A DNA stretch of 64,000 nt from Parabacteroides sp. An277 (lineage in GTDB: Bacteria; Bacteroidota; Bacteroidia; Bacteroidales; Tannerellaceae): assembly GCF_002159645.1 (NCBI RefSeq), contig NZ_NFJB01000012.1, positions 1 through 64,000 on the forward strand, in the 5' to 3' direction. The position numbers and the translations under genes are program-made. Shown piece after piece: positions 34,569 to 44,380 of the stretch. The notes under the pieces were generated by a model. The model did no database searches, had not been told where the DNA came from, and was given only the letters and a program-made list of their open reading frames with translations. Position 1 is the first letter of the stretch, and each line of letters opens with the position of its first letter.

Positions 34569-37451
34569 ATGAAACCCTTTTTATATCAAATAGCCGAGTT
34601 GTTTTATACGACTTATGGAGCGGAAGTTAGCCAGCTGACTTTCGTCTTCCCCAACCGACGTGCCGGATTGTTCTTCCAGAAATACTTGGCGAGCCTGTCC
34701 GAACGTCCGTTATTCTCTCCGAAGATTGCTACTATTCATGACCTTTTCATGCAGCTATCGGGTAAGCAGGCAGCAGATCGTATTCGTATGCTGTTTAAAC
34801 TCTATGAACTGTATAAGAAGCGGAGTGGCTCAACCGAATCGTTCGACGAATTCCTCTATTGGGGCGAAATGCTCTTGAACGATTTCGACGATGTAGATAA
34901 ATATATGGTAGACGCGCGGATGCTTTTCCGCAACCTTGCCGACTTGAAAGAGCTGGACGAAGGACTGGATTTCCTATCGGAAGAGCAAGTGGCCGCTATC
35001 CGCATGTTCTGGTCGTCATTTTATCCGCGACATGATACGCCGAATCAACAGCATTTCCTCGAACTGTGGGAAATCTTGTTCGATTTGTATTCCGGACTCC
35101 GTACCTCGCTCGCCGACGAAGGCTATGGTTACGAAGGTATGATATTCCGTGAAGTCGTGGAGCAATTGGAACGGGATACTACGGTAGAACTTCCTTTTCG
35201 ACAGGTGGTTTTTGTGGGTTTAAATGCGTTGTCTGTTTCGGAAGAACGGTTATTGTCTGCGTTGCAACGGCGTGGCGTGGCGGATTTCTATTGGGATTAT
35301 GATTCACTCTTCGTACGAGATAAGGACAACCGTGCCTCTTTTTTTGTCGAACGGAATATTCGCCTTTTCCCTTCGCGTATGTCACTGTCGAAAGAGGAGG
35401 TTGTTAATCCGTCGATTCGCGTTGTGGGCATTCCATCGGGTGTCGGACAGGCTAAACAGGCATACCGCGAATTGGAACACTGGATGTCGCAAGGATTCAA
35501 CGAAGAGGCGGCATTGCGGACAGCCATTGTTCTTCCCGACGAACAATTACTTATCCCTGTCTTGAACTCCATCCCCGAGTCTATCCGGCATATCAACGTA
35601 ACGATGGGATATCCGTTGGCAGGAACGCCCGTTGCATCGCTTATGGAACAACTCTTGTCACTACAGCAAAACATACGGTATCGCGAGGGGCAACCTATGT
35701 ATTACTTCCGAGATGTGCTTCCGCTCTTGAACCATCCCTACGTACGAGCGGCTCGTTCGGAACGTGTTGCGATGTGGATCCAACAGATTACAGCCGAAAA
35801 TCGTATCTATATATATCCTGAAGAGGCGGTAGACGATGCCTTCCTTTCTGTTCTCTTCGAACCTATCCGGGATGCGAACGCCTTTTCGGATTATTTGATT
35901 CGGGTATTGGAGGTTTTGAATCGCCAATTGCGTGCGGCGGAGGAAGAAGACGAAGGAAACGAGGATAAAACCCAAAGCGTGCGTGATATCGAACAGGAGT
36001 TTGTCTTCCATTATTTTGCGACGGTGAACCGTCTGAAGGAGGTCATGCGTGAGGCTCATGTTGAAATGCGACTCGATACCTATTTCCGACTCTTAAAGAA
36101 GATGGTCGATTTGGTCACTATACCCTTTGAAGGCGAGCCCTTATCGGGTCTACAGGTAATGGGTGTCTTAGAAACACGAGCTCTCGATTTTGACCGCCTT
36201 ATCGTCCTCTCGATGAATGAAGGTATATTTCCGGCGAAGCGGGCTGCCAATACGTTTATTCCTTATAACCTACGTCGTGGTTTTGGTCTTCCTACCTATG
36301 AACACCAGGATAGCATCTGGGCGTACCATTTTTACCGCCTTGTCTATCGGGCCCGCGAAGTTGTGTTGCTTTATGATACCCGGAGTACGGGGTTGCAAAC
36401 GGGTGAGGTCAGTCGCTTTATCTACCAGCTTCGATATCACTACCGTTTCCCGTTGCGCGAACAATTGGTGGTGTATGATGTATCCTCGTCAGCCGTACCC
36501 CCCATTACCGTGGTCAAGGATGATGCCATCCAATGTAGGCTGGCTGCTTTCCACGAGGGGGGCGGACGGGGGCTTTCCGCGAGTGCCATCAATACCTATC
36601 TGGATTGTCCACTTCGCTTCTACTTTGAATATGTCTTACAGATGCAGGAAGAGGAGGAGATTAGCGAGACGATTGAAAGTAATACGTTTGGAAGTATCCT
36701 ACATAAGGTGATGGAGGAGTTATACGCCTCTTTTCGGGGTCGCACGGTGACGGCTGATGTGCTTAAACAGTGTCGGGCGAATCGTCCGCTCCTCACGGGG
36801 ACCATTGCACGTGCGTTTGCTGAGGTCTTTTTCCATACGGAGACGGTGCGAACCCTCGAAGGACAGAACTTCTTGGTAGGCGAGATGATTCGCAAGTATG
36901 TGGAGCGGATATTGGAACGAGACGTCTCGTGGGCTCCCTTCCGGTATCTGGATTCGGAACGGCCGATCCAGGCCCTGTTTCCATTAGGTGATGGGACACG
37001 CGTCCAGCTGAAAGGATTCATTGACCGCATAGATGCCCCTGCGTCCATTCTCCGCATTATAGACTACAAGACGGGGAGCGGTACGTTGGTTTTCGAGTCT
37101 ATCGCTTCTCTGTTTGATAGCACGCTCGCCGAACGTCCGAAGGCAGTCTTGCAGGTCTTCCTTTATGCATGGATGTATCGCCGCCAATCGGATTACCCGG
37201 GGTTGCCTATCCAACCGTCTATCTATTATACCAAGGCACTGTTTCAAGATGATTTCGAACCAGCTGTATTGCACCACGTATCCCGTGGTCAGACAGAGCG
37301 GGTAGAAGATTTTGCAGCTTATGAGCCTGAGTTTGAAGAGGCGCTCCGTTCCTGCTTGGATGAATTGTTTAATCCTTCCGTTCCCTTTACACAAACCGCT
37401 ACAGGAAAAGCCTGTGGTTATTGTCCATTCGCTTGTATTTGCGGGAAATAA
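34569..37451 (+). CDS. AddB-like PD-(D/E)XK nuclease/inactivated helicase
   Basis: 960 residues. The N-terminus LTFVFPNRRAGLFFQKYLA is a degenerate UvrD-type motif region without a classic GxGKT, as in AddB subunits. The C-terminal nuclease domain shows LSASAINTYLDCPLRFYFEYVLQ (about 680-702) with the first cluster cysteine, FGSILHKVMEEL, RIDAPASILRIIDYKTGSG (about 823-841) with the catalytic D-x-K, and a terminal CGYCPFACICGK whose cysteines would complete a 4Fe-4S cluster. Expected role: partner of an AddA helicase-nuclease in double-strand-break repair. No addA is next to it in this window. Start set after the promoter. Confidence 0.83.
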   Translation: MKPFLYQIAELFYTTYGAEVSQLTFVFPNRRAGLFFQKYLASLSERPLFSPKIATIHDLFMQLSGKQAADRIRMLFKLYELYKKRSGSTESFDEFLYWGEMLLNDFDDVDKYMVDARMLFRNLADLKELDEGLDFLSEEQVAAIRMFWSSFYPRHDTPNQQHFLELWEILFDLYSGLRTSLADEGYGYEGMIFREVVEQLERDTTVELPFRQVVFVGLNALSVSEERLLSALQRRGVADFYWDYDSLFVRDKDNRASFFVERNIRLFPSRMSLSKEEVVNPSIRVVGIPSGVGQAKQAYRELEHWMSQGFNEEAALRTAIVLPDEQLLIPVLNSIPESIRHINVTMGYPLAGTPVASLMEQLLSLQQNIRYREGQPMYYFRDVLPLLNHPYVRAARSERVAMWIQQITAENRIYIYPEEAVDDAFLSVLFEPIRDANAFSDYLIRVLEVLNRQLRAAEEEDEGNEDKTQSVRDIEQEFVFHYFATVNRLKEVMREAHVEMRLDTYFRLLKKMVDLVTIPFEGEPLSGLQVMGVLETRALDFDRLIVLSMNEGIFPAKRAANTFIPYNLRRGFGLPTYEHQDSIWAYHFYRLVYRAREVVLLYDTRSTGLQTGEVSRFIYQLRYHYRFPLREQLVVYDVSSSAVPPITVVKDDAIQCRLAAFHEGGGRGLSASAINTYLDCPLRFYFEYVLQMQEEEEISETIESNTFGSILHKVMEELYASFRGRTVTADVLKQCRANRPLLTGTIARAFAEVFFHTETVRTLEGQNFLVGEMIRKYVERILERDVSWAPFRYLDSERPIQALFPLGDGTRVQLKGFIDRIDAPASILRIIDYKTGSGTLVFESIASLFDSTLAERPKAVLQVFLYAWMYRRQSDYPGLPIQPSIYYTKALFQDDFEPAVLHHVSRGQTERVEDFAAYEPEFEEALRSCLDELFNPSVPFTQTATGKACGYCPFACICGK

Positions 37452-37480
37452 AACCCTTGTTTTAAGATACATAAGATTTG

Positions 37481-37509
37481 AAAAGGATGCTTTTAGAAGG
37501 CATCCTTTT
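37481..37509 (+). terminator. terminator of the AddB-like gene
   Basis: AAAAGGATGC (37481-37490) and GCATCCTTTT (37500-37509) form a 10-bp stem with a 9-base loop, followed by TTATTTTTT. Confidence 0.9.
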
Positions 37510-37551
37510 TTATTTTTTAAAATCATATAGCTTAAATAACTGATGGTTTCT

Positions 37552-37766
37552 TTTGCCATTTGAAATCAAGGTGCAAAAAGAACTATCAATTATTTTTGCA
37601 CTTTGAAATTAATTGGCAAAATAAACTCTTGGTTATTTTTGCTATTTAAAATCAAACGGCAAAATATACCATAGGTTGTTTTTGCATTTTGAAATCAAGC
37701 AGCAAAATATACTATAGGTTATTTTGACTGCTTGAAATTAAAAAGCAAAAGAATTTATTGTATAAT
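37552..37766 (+). repeat. five 43-bp tandem repeats upstream of an HTH gene
   Basis: Units start at 37552, 37595, 37638, 37681 and 37724 (exact 43-bp period). Each contains TTTGC, then a TTGAAATCAA-like centre, then GCAAAA, which together make an inverted repeat of about 30 bp, followed by an AT-rich TATACTATAGGTTATT-like spacer. The last unit is the most diverged and ends about 15 bases before the -7 box at 37781. It fills most of the 352-base gap and could be a multi-site operator. Confidence 0.85.
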
Positions 37767-37780
37767 TAGAATGAAATAAC

Positions 37781-37788
37781 TATATTTG
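37781..37788 (+). promoter_or_regulatory. -7 promoter box of the HTH regulator
   Basis: TATATTTG matches TAnnTTTG, 15 bases before ATG 37804. It rules out the in-frame TTG at 37786 as the start. Confidence 0.6.
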
Positions 37789-37803
37789 CCCAAAAGAATA
37801 GGT

Positions 37804-38283
37804 ATGGAACATATTAAATTTAAACAGGTATCTATCGAAGATATCTATACATCAATTATAAAAGCTACACGCGTGATAGATGACCGTGGATGGACAGGAA
37901 TGCAACCTGTAGCAAGTAAGCGTATAGATACGGGTAATGAATTTATGGATGCCATAGGGAAACTGTTGGCGGAAAATTGTCATATACGTACTTATGAATT
38001 GGCTCAATCAATAGGCGTAAGCAAGGCTGTCTTAAATGGTATGTTGATGCTATTTACTGGGATGATGACCGAAGAGTTGCTGCTGGCCTATCGCCTGATG
38101 CGGGTTAAAGAATGGTTAGCTTATACGGGCGTATCGATAGACGAGGCTGCCGCACGTTCCGGATTTACCTCCCAATCTATCTTAGGCCGTGTATTCCAAC
38201 GAAAACTAAAGACGACACCCGCAAAATACCGGAATACGCATCGCCCGGAGAATTTCCGCGAACTGTATCAATGGGAAGAATAG
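37804..38283 (+). CDS. small AraC-type helix-turn-helix protein
   Basis: 159 residues. The C-terminal ~100 residues follow the AraC/XylS two-helix-turn-helix order: RTYELAQSIGVSKAVLNGMLMLFTGMMTEELLLAYRLMRVKEWLAYTGVSIDEAAARSGFTSQSILGRVFQRKLKTTPAKYRN. The N-terminal part is too short for a usual sensing cupin. Candidate autoregulator acting on the five 43-bp repeats ahead of it (inference). Its stop is 10 bases from the end of the convergent outer-membrane gene. Confidence 0.75.
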   Translation: MEHIKFKQVSIEDIYTSIIKATRVIDDRGWTGMQPVASKRIDTGNEFMDAIGKLLAENCHIRTYELAQSIGVSKAVLNGMLMLFTGMMTEELLLAYRLMRVKEWLAYTGVSIDEAAARSGFTSQSILGRVFQRKLKTTPAKYRNTHRPENFRELYQWEE

Positions 38284-38293
38284 GAGGAAGGAT

Positions 38294-38998
38294 TTAGAAA
38301 TTAAATCCCAACGAGAAGCTAAGCAGATTGGTACGACGTTCGTAGAGGAGTATATGCGTGGTAGAAGAGGCGGCATCATCGAGTGCGAAAGTCGAACGTA
38401 TGTTATGCAAACCAAACTCATAAGAGAAATCGAGGAACAACCGGCCGATGGTGACCCCTACGGCCGCGACGAAGTTCAATCCATAAGGGATATTGTTCCC
38501 CTCAAAATGGAAACCGGAAGCCACACCCTCAAATTGATAGTCGCTCCGGTATTGATAGATACCCTTCGGCCCGAACTTGACGTTAAGTCCGTAAGGCGAC
38601 TCGCGCACGAGGTGATAGCCAATCAGCACCGGTACTTCCAGTGAGTTAATCTCTTCCTCCAGACTGCCGCCCGGCAAAATAGCCTCGCTGCCTGTCGTCT
38701 CCGGGAGGCTAAAATGCACTTCGGTGTGGGTGCGGTACCAACTGGCGCTTGGCTGGATGAAAAAGCGGTTGAAGTTGATGGAAACCGTAATAGCCGCCAG
38801 ATACCCCACCCGATAATGAACGCGCCGATGCGGGATGTCAACCCCGTCGAGCGTGAAAGTATGGATGATAGGAAAGGCAGAGTTGAAGCCTACACGTGCG
38901 CTGATATCGAAAGGCTGCTCATGCGCTTGCATAATGCCTTGCGCCGAAGCCGACATCCCGGTAAGCCACAAGCAACCGATGACAATCCATCCCTTCAT
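38294..38998 (-). CDS. outer-membrane beta-barrel protein
   Basis: 234 residues with a signal peptide MKGWIVIGCLWLTGMSASAQ. Repeated amphipathic strands are visible: FDISARVGFNSAFPII, HYRVGYLAAITVSINFNRFFIQPSASWYRT, EVPVLIGYHLV, LNVKFGPKGIYQYRSD, GLNFVAAVGVTIGRLFLDFSYEFGL, and a terminal LLSFSLGFNF ending in Phe. PorT-like or outer-membrane beta-barrel family; function unknown. It follows the flavin reductase gene by 6 bases on the same strand. Confidence 0.8.
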   Translation of the reverse strand: MKGWIVIGCLWLTGMSASAQGIMQAHEQPFDISARVGFNSAFPIIHTFTLDGVDIPHRRVHYRVGYLAAITVSINFNRFFIQPSASWYRTHTEVHFSLPETTGSEAILPGGSLEEEINSLEVPVLIGYHLVRESPYGLNVKFGPKGIYQYRSDYQFEGVASGFHFEGNNIPYGLNFVAAVGVTIGRLFLDFSYEFGLHNIRSTFALDDAASSTTHILLYERRTNLLSFSLGFNF

Positions 38999-39004
38999 CC
39001 GCCG

Positions 39005-39571
39005 TCATTTCTTTTTGCGGACCGACCAGCCGAACTTGCCAATCGCGTCGCCTAATGTAAAATAATTTCCGTGTGAGTAAGCAATGAGGTGTGCTTGCTT
39101 CAAATCGAACGCGCCCGTATCGGCATCCAGGAATTTATCGTCTGCCAAGACATTCACTACATCGGCTATAAACATGTCGTGGCTACCGAGCGAAAGAATT
39201 TCCCGTACGCGACACTCAATAGAAAGGGGCGATTCCTCGATAATCGGTGCGTGAACCACGGATGCCCGACCCGGCGTGAGATGCATCTCGTCGAACTTCC
39301 GATGGTCTCGCCCCGACGTGACACCGCACCAGTCCGTAGCATACGCCATCTCTTCAGTCGTAAGATTGATAACGAACTCCATTTCCCGCTTCAAAATGGG
39401 ATAGGAGAACCGTTCCGGACGTACCGAGATATAGCACATCGGCGGGTTGGTACAGATTGTACCCACCCACGCGACGGTAATGATATTGAAATCTTCTGGA
39501 GAGCTTCCGCAACTCACCATCACAGCGGGTAGCGGATAAATCATCGTACCAGGTTTCCAGCTATGTTTCAT
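39005..39571 (-). CDS. flavin reductase (FMN-binding) family protein
   Basis: 188 residues. The FMN-binding split-barrel pattern is clear: PLPAVMVSCGSSPEDFNIITVAWVGTICTNPPMCYISVRPERFSYPILKREMEFVINL, the region that holds the flavin, then CGVTSGRDHRKFDEM and ECRVREILSLGSHDMFIADVVNVLADD. It reduces free flavin or acts as a flavoprotein oxidoreductase; substrate not determinable. It starts 19 bases after pyrI, so it may be read from the pyrBI transcript. Confidence 0.88.
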   Translation of the reverse strand: MKHSWKPGTMIYPLPAVMVSCGSSPEDFNIITVAWVGTICTNPPMCYISVRPERFSYPILKREMEFVINLTTEEMAYATDWCGVTSGRDHRKFDEMHLTPGRASVVHAPIIEESPLSIECRVREILSLGSHDMFIADVVNVLADDKFLDADTGAFDLKQAHLIAYSHGNYFTLGDAIGKFGWSVRKKK

Positions 39572-39590
39572 ACGAGAGGAAATTGTCCGT

Positions 39591-40058
39591 TTATTTGATA
39601 ATAATGTCGTCCTTATTGATTTTCCGCTCGCAATAGTGGCATTTGATGGTACCAGCCTCCTTATCGATGACTTCGAAGCGAGTAGCCATCGGTTCGTTGT
39701 TTGTAATGCACTTCGGATTATTGCATTTTACGAGACCAATGAGTTCGTCCGGAAGCGATACGCGTTTCTTTTCCACTACTTCATAATTACGGATAATGTT
39801 GAGTATGACGTTCGGAGCCACGAGGGCGATGCGACTGATTTCATCGTCATCAAAGAACTTATCGGAAATCTTAATCATACCTTTTCGTCCGCACTTGCGA
39901 CTCGGTAGGTTGTTGGCAATCGTGATAGTAGCTTCCATCTTGTCTAACTCGAGGAGCGTAGCCACCTTGAAGAGTTCTGTCGGCGGAATATGGTCGATGA
40001 CGGTACCGTTCTCGATAGCGGCCACCTGCAATTCTTTGTTATTCTTTAGAGCTGACAT
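39591..40058 (-). CDS. pyrI: aspartate carbamoyltransferase regulatory chain
   Basis: 155 residues, the usual length. Binds allosteric nucleotides and bridges catalytic trimers in the ATCase dodecamer. N-terminal allosteric part: [29 protein letters not shown]. The C-terminal zinc domain has four Cys as CNNPKC (about 112-117) and CHYC (about 139-142). It lies 21 bases after pyrB on the same strand, the usual pyrBI order. Confidence 0.96.
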   Translation of the reverse strand: MSALKNNKELQVAAIENGTVIDHIPPTELFKVATLLELDKMEATITIANNLPSRKCGRKGMIKISDKFFDDDEISRIALVAPNVILNIIRNYEVVEKKRVSLPDELIGLVKCNNPKCITNNEPMATRFEVIDKEAGTIKCHYCERKINKDDIIIK

Positions 40059-40079
40059 GTGTTTATATTCGTATTACAA

Positions 40080-40994
40080 TTACAAATTAATATTCAAGAC
40101 ATCACAAATAATAGCTTCACGGGCAAAGAGACCGTTGTGTGCTTGCTGGATATAGTAGGCTTTCGGGTTATCGTCTACGTCGTAAGCAATTTCGTTCACG
40201 CGGGGCAATGGATGCAAAATCCGCAAGTTTTCTTTGCTATTGGCCAGCATTGAGTTTTTCAGGATATACACATTCTTTACCCGTTCGTACTCTTCGAGGT
40301 CGGTGAAGCGCTCTCGTTGTACGCGCGTCATATAAAGTATATCGCTCTGGTTGATGATATCTTCCGTAAACGCCGTATGCTCGTAATAGCGGATGCCGTG
40401 TTCATCGCAGAAGTTCTTTTGCTCGTCAGGCATGCGCAGCTCATTAGGTGCTACGAAATGGAACGTCGGGTTGAAGTGCGACATCCCGACAATCAGCGAA
40501 TGCACCGTGCGTCCATACTTCAAATCGCCCACCATCGTGATGGTCAAATCCTCCAGTTTCCCTTGTGTCTTGCGGATGGAATAGAGGTCGAGCATCGTTT
40601 GCGAAGGATGCTGGTTAGCTCCATCGCCCGCATTGATGATAGGAATATTGGTTACTTCCGATGCATACCGCGCAGCTCCTTCGAGGTAATGGCGCATGAT
40701 AATCAAATCCGCGTAGTTGCTCACCATAAGAATGGTGTCTTTCAGCGTTTCTCCCTTCGAAGAACTGGTCGTGGAGGCATCTTGGAAACCGATGACACGT
40801 CCTCCTAAGCGGTTGACTGCCGTTTCAAAACTCAATCGTGTGCGCGTAGAAGGTTCGAAGAACAACGTAGCCGCTACTTTCCCTTCAAGCAAACGCCTGT
40901 TGGGATTCGCTTCAAACTTTTCCGCGTTATCTAAAATACGAAGAATGTCTTCCTTTGTACATTCTTGGATGGATACAAAACTTTTACTTCTCAT
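40080..40994 (-). CDS. pyrB: aspartate carbamoyltransferase catalytic chain
   Basis: 304 residues. Catalyses carbamoyl phosphate + aspartate to carbamoyl-aspartate, the committed step of pyrimidine synthesis. Signature [13 protein letters not shown] at about 46-58 (carbamoyl-phosphate site), then [18 protein letters not shown] with the HPxQ motif, [22 protein letters not shown] and HPLPRVNEI. Followed by pyrI. No leader peptide or U-rich attenuator is obvious before it; a 15-bp palindrome lies upstream at 41037. Confidence 0.97.
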   Translation of the reverse strand: MRSKSFVSIQECTKEDILRILDNAEKFEANPNRRLLEGKVAATLFFEPSTRTRLSFETAVNRLGGRVIGFQDASTTSSSKGETLKDTILMVSNYADLIIMRHYLEGAARYASEVTNIPIINAGDGANQHPSQTMLDLYSIRKTQGKLEDLTITMVGDLKYGRTVHSLIVGMSHFNPTFHFVAPNELRMPDEQKNFCDEHGIRYYEHTAFTEDIINQSDILYMTRVQRERFTDLEEYERVKNVYILKNSMLANSKENLRILHPLPRVNEIAYDVDDNPKAYYIQQAHNGLFAREAIICDVLNINL

Positions 40995-41036
40995 ATAGGT
41001 GTATATTCTGTCATTATACTACGCGAAGATAAATAA

Positions 41037-41051
41037 ACATTTTCAAAATGT
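41037..41051. promoter_or_regulatory. 15-bp perfect palindrome upstream of pyrB
   Basis: ACATTTTCAAAATGT, 7+1+7 symmetry, about 43 bases before the pyrB start and just upstream of a weak -7 box (minus strand TATCTTCG, 41023-41030). Candidate operator; may be chance in AT-rich DNA. Confidence 0.35.
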
Positions 41052-41149
41052 CAAACGCTTGTGGACGATATTTTCGTCCTTCGAAGCTAAATGATTGGTT
41101 TATGCCTATATTCGTTTGCATTTATCGTTATATTCATTTTCGATTATGC

Positions 41150-44134
41150 CTATGGCCGTCGCATAATACGGCGGAAATCCTGCACGATTTGCGTACCCAT
41201 GTTAATACGTGTACTATCAACCTTTCGGATTTCGACCGGTGTTACGGCATCTTTGTATTTGGCTTTGCCAATACGTATCTTCATATCGTCGAGCGTCCCA
41301 CTGATGTTTACCCCAGCTTTGAACGGTAAAGGCGATTTCAGAATGGAGATATGGTAATCGAAATTCATGTTCAAATCCTGCGTTCCGCCTACAGCTGCCC
41401 GGTATCGGTCGATTTCTACCAAGAAAGGATATACCGTCACGTTGCCATTATCCACGGTTATGTTGGCCGATATATGGTCGAATACGTTTCGTTCCTTATT
41501 CTTAAACATCAATTTTTTCGAGATTTCGGCAAAGGTTTCGCCATCCATTAACACCAAACTATCGCCTTGCAGGTTGATAGCCGAACGAAGCGTCGGAATT
41601 TGAATATTCAAAAGAGAGTCAATATCCGACTCAGCCGCCACATCGAAGTTCACATATCCTTTAAAAGAACGTAACATGGGCACCATTGAATCCAATGCAG
41701 GGATGAAATCTACCAGTTTTCCGATATTGACATCCTTCAATCGCAAGTCAAACCCTACGTAACCTTTTTCTTTTTTAGCGGCTTGATATACCAAGGTCGA
41801 TTTCATCGTGGCTCCATCCAATCCTATCATGCTTAATTCCTTCAGGTGCATCGCTTGATTGCGAATATCTACAGCTCCATGTACATTCTCAAACAACATC
41901 CGGCCATAACGTACCCGTTTTAAGTTCGTTTGGAGTTCAAAATTCCACGTAGGCGGAATAACAAACAAACTCAACGTAGTGGCGGCCGTATCGATAGCTT
42001 CTACTTCGGCAGAATCTCCCGGTGTCGAGAAAGCACGAAGGAGTTGGTTGCAATTAAGGTTGTTTGATGATATTTCCAAATTCGCCTTCAATACCGTATT
42101 TTTCTTCAATGCCCGGTATAAATCGTGTACCGCACCGCTGGCCGTCAAATCTGAACGGCCGATACGCATAGTAGCATTCCGGAGCGTAATCTGACGATTT
42201 CCCACCGTTAAGGCGGTTTTCTCCATCACTACCGGTAATGCTAATTGAGGCGTACGGAGCTTTAACCTATTAAATCCAATGATACCTTTTGGAAGCCAAA
42301 ACGAATCGCGTACTTGTTCGGCTTCGACGGCAAATCCTGCCTTATTCATCCCGGCATTCAAATCGCTTATCCGGCAGAAGAAGGTATCGGCTTGAAGGGA
42401 AAGATTCACCTTCGGACGAAGCGGATTACGAGGGGCAGGCTGGAGATGCACGTTAATGGTTGTCTTCTTGCAAAAGACTTTCATCGTATCGGTCATGGAG
42501 GCTTTGAGGCGGTCCATCGTCATGCGGCATTCTAAATCAACGATACGTGTGGTATCTTGAGGATTAGTCGTCTTTACTTGCGCCGAAAACTTATCGAGGG
42601 CGGCATCTATTTCTCCGTAATGCAGCTTTAATTGGCGAATTTCCCCTTTCGCGCCTAACGATTCATTGCCGAAGAACCCCAGCGAAGCATCACCCGTAAA
42701 CTCGAAGTCGCGTACTGAGTCGCGCAAAGCCAACCCTTCCATATTTAACTTCCCGCCTATTTTCATTCGTCCCAAGTCTTTGTTTCGAATGGATGAAAGT
42801 TTACATTTCAGACGGATATCTGCATCCATCTTACCTTCTATCTTGACGCCTTCCTGAAGTGGGAAGGTCTGTGCAAGAGCTGTCATATCAATAGTAGACT
42901 TGGTATTAAGGGTAATGCGTGGATCTCCTAACAAATCCTCCACCAAAGCATCGGCTAAGATATCTGTATGAGCTCCTTGGAAGCGAAATATTTTCAAGTC
43001 TGCAAACGAAGGTTGGCGGCGCATCAAATCCAATTCTCCGTAAAAGTCGGCCGTAATGTTATCAATTCCATACGGAAGTCGGTCGTATTTGGCCGAGGCC
43101 TCGTTGATTTGTACCTTGAGCGTAGCCAAGGGCATTTGTTTTTTTCCATATAATCCTTTGAGCGTCCCTTCGAGTTTCACTTCTCCTTGGGCGGAAACCT
43201 CTTCTTTTTTTAGGATGGATTCCGGAATCATGGCGAGTACTGTCTCGAGCGAAGGGGCATGTAACCCGTATTTCAAGTTCACGTTCAACGCTTTCTGAAG
43301 CGTATCGCGCTGAACTGTCCCGTTGATATCTAGGTCTATGCCATTGACCGTAAAACGTGTGTCTTTTAAAGCTAACAGATGCAACCGGCGAATCATGGCA
43401 ATCTTCGTATTGATGCGCGTCGAAATACGATGTAATAACAACTGCCCGTTTTGCCAAAAGATAACATTCTTATTATCAAACTCCAGCCCCAAAAGCGAGC
43501 GTCCTTTTTGGAGGGAAGCACGAAGCTGGAGATTAGCGTCGTCGAGGCGGGCATAAAGATGCGTATTCCGGTCGTCGAACGTTAAGTTAGTGTGGCGAAA
43601 GGCAATACGACGAATGTCAATACCACCCGGAAGCGTGAAGGATGTCGTATCGGTGTGTGCCTTTTCCGTTGTGTCGCTCGGTGCTATATCCCAGTTCGAA
43701 ATACCTTCCGGACTGGTATAAGCATACACCGAGACACTGTCCAAGAGGAGGTAATGCAGGCTTATCTTTTGCTTTTCGAGGTAATCGATGGGATTAACCA
43801 CGAGGACACATTTCTTGAACGAGAGGAGCGAATCGGTTTTTTGCCATAATGTATCGCGAATCGCCTTTGATACCAAAGTACCATCCGTTAGCTTCAGGCC
43901 GAAACGTGGGAAAGTAGAGAAGAATGTCAGTTCAACGCTCTGCATGTCTAGCTTCGCATCCAATGTTTTGTTTGCCGTATTGACTACAACCGGCGTTAAC
44001 CGTTCGGGCGTAAATATGAAATGAATGGCAAAAGCAATGACCGCTATTATAATAAGGAATAAAGAAAGAAGGGAAATAGCGGTTATCTTAATCGTTTTTT
44101 TTATAGTCTTGTTCATTTTTGTTTTGTTTTTCAT
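41150..44134 (-). CDS. AsmA family protein
   Basis: 994 residues from the start used here. AsmA-like proteins form long beta-grooves thought to carry phospholipids between membranes. One N-terminal transmembrane helix (ITAISLLSLFLIIIAVIAFAIHF), then an AsmA N-domain: VVVNTANKTLDAKLDMQSVELTFFSTFPRFGLKLTDGTLV. The remainder is repeated beta-rich sequence, with a C-terminal AsmA-like segment MLRSFKGYVNFDVAAESDIDSLLNIQIPTLRSAINLQGDSLVLMDGETFAEISKKLMFKNK. Start: the longest reading (44182) crosses a TACCTTTG promoter box; 44134 and 44116 are the ATGs after it, and 44116 would leave a more normal leader. Confidence 0.88.
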   Translation of the reverse strand: MKNKTKMNKTIKKTIKITAISLLSLFLIIIAVIAFAIHFIFTPERLTPVVVNTANKTLDAKLDMQSVELTFFSTFPRFGLKLTDGTLVSKAIRDTLWQKTDSLLSFKKCVLVVNPIDYLEKQKISLHYLLLDSVSVYAYTSPEGISNWDIAPSDTTEKAHTDTTSFTLPGGIDIRRIAFRHTNLTFDDRNTHLYARLDDANLQLRASLQKGRSLLGLEFDNKNVIFWQNGQLLLHRISTRINTKIAMIRRLHLLALKDTRFTVNGIDLDINGTVQRDTLQKALNVNLKYGLHAPSLETVLAMIPESILKKEEVSAQGEVKLEGTLKGLYGKKQMPLATLKVQINEASAKYDRLPYGIDNITADFYGELDLMRRQPSFADLKIFRFQGAHTDILADALVEDLLGDPRITLNTKSTIDMTALAQTFPLQEGVKIEGKMDADIRLKCKLSSIRNKDLGRMKIGGKLNMEGLALRDSVRDFEFTGDASLGFFGNESLGAKGEIRQLKLHYGEIDAALDKFSAQVKTTNPQDTTRIVDLECRMTMDRLKASMTDTMKVFCKKTTINVHLQPAPRNPLRPKVNLSLQADTFFCRISDLNAGMNKAGFAVEAEQVRDSFWLPKGIIGFNRLKLRTPQLALPVVMEKTALTVGNRQITLRNATMRIGRSDLTASGAVHDLYRALKKNTVLKANLEISSNNLNCNQLLRAFSTPGDSAEVEAIDTAATTLSLFVIPPTWNFELQTNLKRVRYGRMLFENVHGAVDIRNQAMHLKELSMIGLDGATMKSTLVYQAAKKEKGYVGFDLRLKDVNIGKLVDFIPALDSMVPMLRSFKGYVNFDVAAESDIDSLLNIQIPTLRSAINLQGDSLVLMDGETFAEISKKLMFKNKERNVFDHISANITVDNGNVTVYPFLVEIDRYRAAVGGTQDLNMNFDYHISILKSPLPFKAGVNISGTLDDMKIRIGKAKYKDAVTPVEIRKVDSTRINMGTQIVQDFRRIMRRP

Positions 44135-44144
44135 TTTTCCACTC

Positions 44145-44152
44145 CAAAGGTA
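44145..44152 (-). promoter_or_regulatory. -7 promoter box of the AsmA-like gene
   Basis: Minus strand TACCTTTG, fitting TAnnTTTG, 10 bases before ATG 44134 and 28 before ATG 44116. Confidence 0.5.
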
Positions 44153-44286
44153 GCGATAAATCAAATGCATTGTACTTCGCAAAGGCAGAAAAAGTCAACC
44201 TATTTTCCAATAGAGGGTAGAAAAATCCGGTATGTATCGGTCTAAAATTCAAAATAAGGCGAGAAAACTTCCGATAGTGACTATAA

Positions 44287-44380
44287 ATTCTTTACGTATC
44301 GTCGATGTTTTTATATCTTTAGCCTAAAGATACACAAATATCGACGATATGTATACAAATATCGACGATATTTGAAGAAT
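44287..44380 (-). repeat. TATCGTCGATA palindromic element, copy B (inverted)
   Basis: The ends ATTCTTTACG and TTGAAGAAT are mirrored. One TATCGTCGAT motif lies left of the central TATCTTTAGCCTAAAGATA and two ATATCGACGATAT motifs lie right, so this copy is reversed relative to A, C and D. Outer flanks are also inverted repeats: AAGGCGAGAAAACTTC (44256-44271) and GAAGTTTTTCCGCCTC (44396-44411), giving a ~156-bp unit. It lies between the divergent AsmA and rpsP genes. Confidence 0.85.

Noticed and set aside
37552..37766. CRISPR array
   Set aside because: The 43-bp units are contiguous and diverge along their whole length; there are no unique spacers between identical repeats and no cas genes.
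41037..41051. -33 element inside the pyrB palindrome
   Set aside because: The TTTG in it is only about 12 bp from the weak -7 box, too close for the usual ~19-bp spacing.
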